Source: Ascidiaceihabitans sp. (GTDB lineage: Bacteria; Pseudomonadota; Alphaproteobacteria; Rhodobacterales; Rhodobacteraceae). From it: a stretch of DNA of 32,116 nt. Every line of letters starts with the position of its first letter. Position 1 is the stretch's first letter. The stretch lies in NCBI GenBank assembly GCA_023301665.1, contig JALZUL010000218.1:1-32116 (forward strand), read 5' to 3'. The notes beneath the pieces are model-generated. The model had not been told where the DNA came from. It made no database searches and worked only from the letters and a program-made list of their open reading frames with translations. Made by a program: the position numbers and the translations under genes. Positions 31,100 through 32,116 of this stretch are shown piece by piece.

Positions 31100-31783
31100 A
31101 TGTACCAAGACCACAACGCCCCTCCCTTTAATCCTATGCCCACGGTGGTGTGGCTACTTTTCTTTATGCTGATGGGGACTGAATTGGTCTTTACGCTGGG
31201 AGAGCAAGGATTAGTGGGCGGACCACAAGCGATTGGGTGGCGACACCTGACGATCAGCAATTATGGATTTTCGGGCATTGCTTTTGATTGGATGGTTCTA
31301 AACGGACAGATGCCGTTTGAGTACGCGAGCCGTGTTTTGACCTATATGTTCTTGCACTACAATTTCACCGCGGCCGTCTTTTCAAGTGTGATCTTGCTTG
31401 CGATGGGAAAGCTTGTTGGCGAAGTCATGGGGCAACTTGCTGTCGTGATTTTGTTCATTTTTAGTGGTGTTTTTGGAGCGTTGATCTTTGGTTTGGTCAC
31501 AGATCAAGTTTGGCTTATTGGTGCATATCCAAGCGTTTATGGGTTGATCGGGGCCTATACCTTTTTGCTGTGGCAACGATTGGCGGGAAGCGGGATGCAA
31601 CAGCTCTCGGCGTTCCGCTTGATTGGGTTTTTGATGGGCATTCAACTGGTCTTTGGTATGTTCTTTGCCACTGGTCTGGACTGGGTGGCCGAGCTTGCAG
31701 GCTTTTGTTGCGGGTTCGTTTTATCTGTCATCGTGATGCCAGGTGGGATCGCGCGGATCAGGGGATTGATCCAGCGCGATTGA
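31100..31783 (+). CDS. Rhomboid-fold membrane protein, apparently without the catalytic residues
   Basis: A 227-aa protein with six hydrophobic segments. The rhomboid core is visible: SRVLTYMFLHYNFTAAVFSS for the first core helix, GAYPSVYGLIGAYTFLLW for the catalytic Ser helix, and DWVAELAGFCCGFVLS for the His helix. Aligned without gaps to GlpG, the residues are Y143 at S201 (S145 sits two places later), E198 at H254, A91 at H150 and S95 at N154. It is therefore probably a pseudoprotease that binds membrane proteins, as iRhoms and derlins do. GGAGAG stands 8 nt before the ATG. It is divergent from trpS, and its end faces murJ with a 4-nt gap. Confidence 0.85.
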   Translation: MYQDHNAPPFNPMPTVVWLLFFMLMGTELVFTLGEQGLVGGPQAIGWRHLTISNYGFSGIAFDWMVLNGQMPFEYASRVLTYMFLHYNFTAAVFSSVILLAMGKLVGEVMGQLAVVILFIFSGVFGALIFGLVTDQVWLIGAYPSVYGLIGAYTFLLWQRLAGSGMQQLSAFRLIGFLMGIQLVFGMFFATGLDWVAELAGFCCGFVLSVIVMPGGIARIRGLIQRD

Positions 31784-31787
31784 TTGA

Positions 31788-32116
31788 TTACCCGCGCCTC
31801 ACAGCCTTTTTGAACTCGGAGAGTTTGAAGGCACCTAACAGGTGACCTGAGATGAAATAGGTGATCATACCCAGCACGATAAGCACGATGAGCGCGATGT
31901 AACGCACGCCGTTCATTCCAAAGGCGGGGGACATCACAAGGTGCCCTGCCCAAAGGCATCCGCCCATTACGCCAGAGGCTAAAATGATACGCCAAATGCG
32001 TTTGCGCAATTGCGTATCAAAGCGCGCTACCTCGCCCATTTGGCGGGCTCCGATCATGAGCAACGCAACCATAACCCAGCCAGCGACGGTGGCGGCGATG
32101 GCTGGTGCAATACTGC
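31788..32116 (-). CDS. murJ: Lipid II flippase MurJ, C-terminal part (runs off the window)
   Basis: The last 109 codons of a polytopic membrane protein. The visible part begins in frame at the window edge (SIAPAIAATVAGWVMVALL) and has three hydrophobic helices ending in a basic tail (KLSEFKKAVRRG). This matches the end of MurJ/MviN from Rhodobacterales, which flips lipid II across the inner membrane. The call also rests on the position next to trpS. The open frame has no internal start that matters; the start lies outside the window. Confidence 0.8.
   Translation of the reverse strand, partial: SIAPAIAATVAGWVMVALLMIGARQMGEVARFDTQLRKRIWRIILASGVMGGCLWAGHLVMSPAFGMNGVRYIALIVLIVLGMITYFISGHLLGAFKLSEFKKAVRRG

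Noticed and set aside
30997..31260. N-terminal extension of trpS to 31260
   Set aside because: It lies opposite the rhomboid-like gene, has no synthetase motif, and a ribosome site exists before the start at 30996.
1..32116. Search for insertion sequences, transposases, prophage genes, CRISPR arrays and rRNA
   Set aside because: No such protein motif, terminal repeat, regularly spaced repeat or rRNA string was seen.

Overview
The window looks like a chromosomal segment of an alphaproteobacterium of the Rhodobacterales (Roseobacter group). The grounds are the petABC order with Rhodobacter-type residue numbering in cytochrome b, the mce-DUF1467 pair, murJ close to trpS, and a GC-rich repeat beside mtaB of a type I recall as common in this order. 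All identifications come from reading the sequence; no database search was run.

Left part (1-5783), housekeeping, mostly on the minus strand: the start of cytochrome c1, cytochrome b and the Rieske protein (petABC, read right to left), a YibF-like glutathione S-transferase, then dapF-mtaB overlapping by 4 nt. A tRNA-Lys(TTT) with a good promoter follows on the plus strand.

Middle-left (5784-9276), an AT-richer stretch with long spacers and decayed genes: a thioredoxin-fold redoxin, a GntR regulator broken by a short duplication, an orphan NarL-type response regulator and a PfkB sugar kinase. Several clean palindromes sit in front of these genes.

Middle (9295-23044), a surface-glycan or exopolysaccharide island. 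It holds seven putative glycosyltransferases: three related family-2 enzymes (one fused to an FkbM-like methyltransferase domain), one DXD/GT32-like, one GT90/CAP10, one GT8-like and one GT61. It also holds an alpha/beta hydrolase and a tightly overlapping trio made of an unknown 483-aa protein, a LamG-like protein and a sulfatase fused to RTX calcium-binding repeats. No flippase, polymerase or ABC exporter is present in the window, so assembly and export must be encoded elsewhere. Two unannotated small ORFs fit between genes of this island with stop/start overlaps.

Right part (23228-32116), again core genes: aspS with a strong terminator, a probably leaderless GNAT gene, an orphan receiver protein, mce-DUF1467, an EI24/CysZ-like membrane protein coupled to a nitroreductase, a class II histone-deacetylase-like amidohydrolase, trpS, a rhomboid-fold protein that appears to have lost all its catalytic residues, and the end of murJ.

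The best candidates for something new are the RTX-sulfatase/LamG/unknown operon, the small coupled ORFs in the island, the pseudo-rhomboid, and a DapF with serine in place of the second catalytic cysteine.
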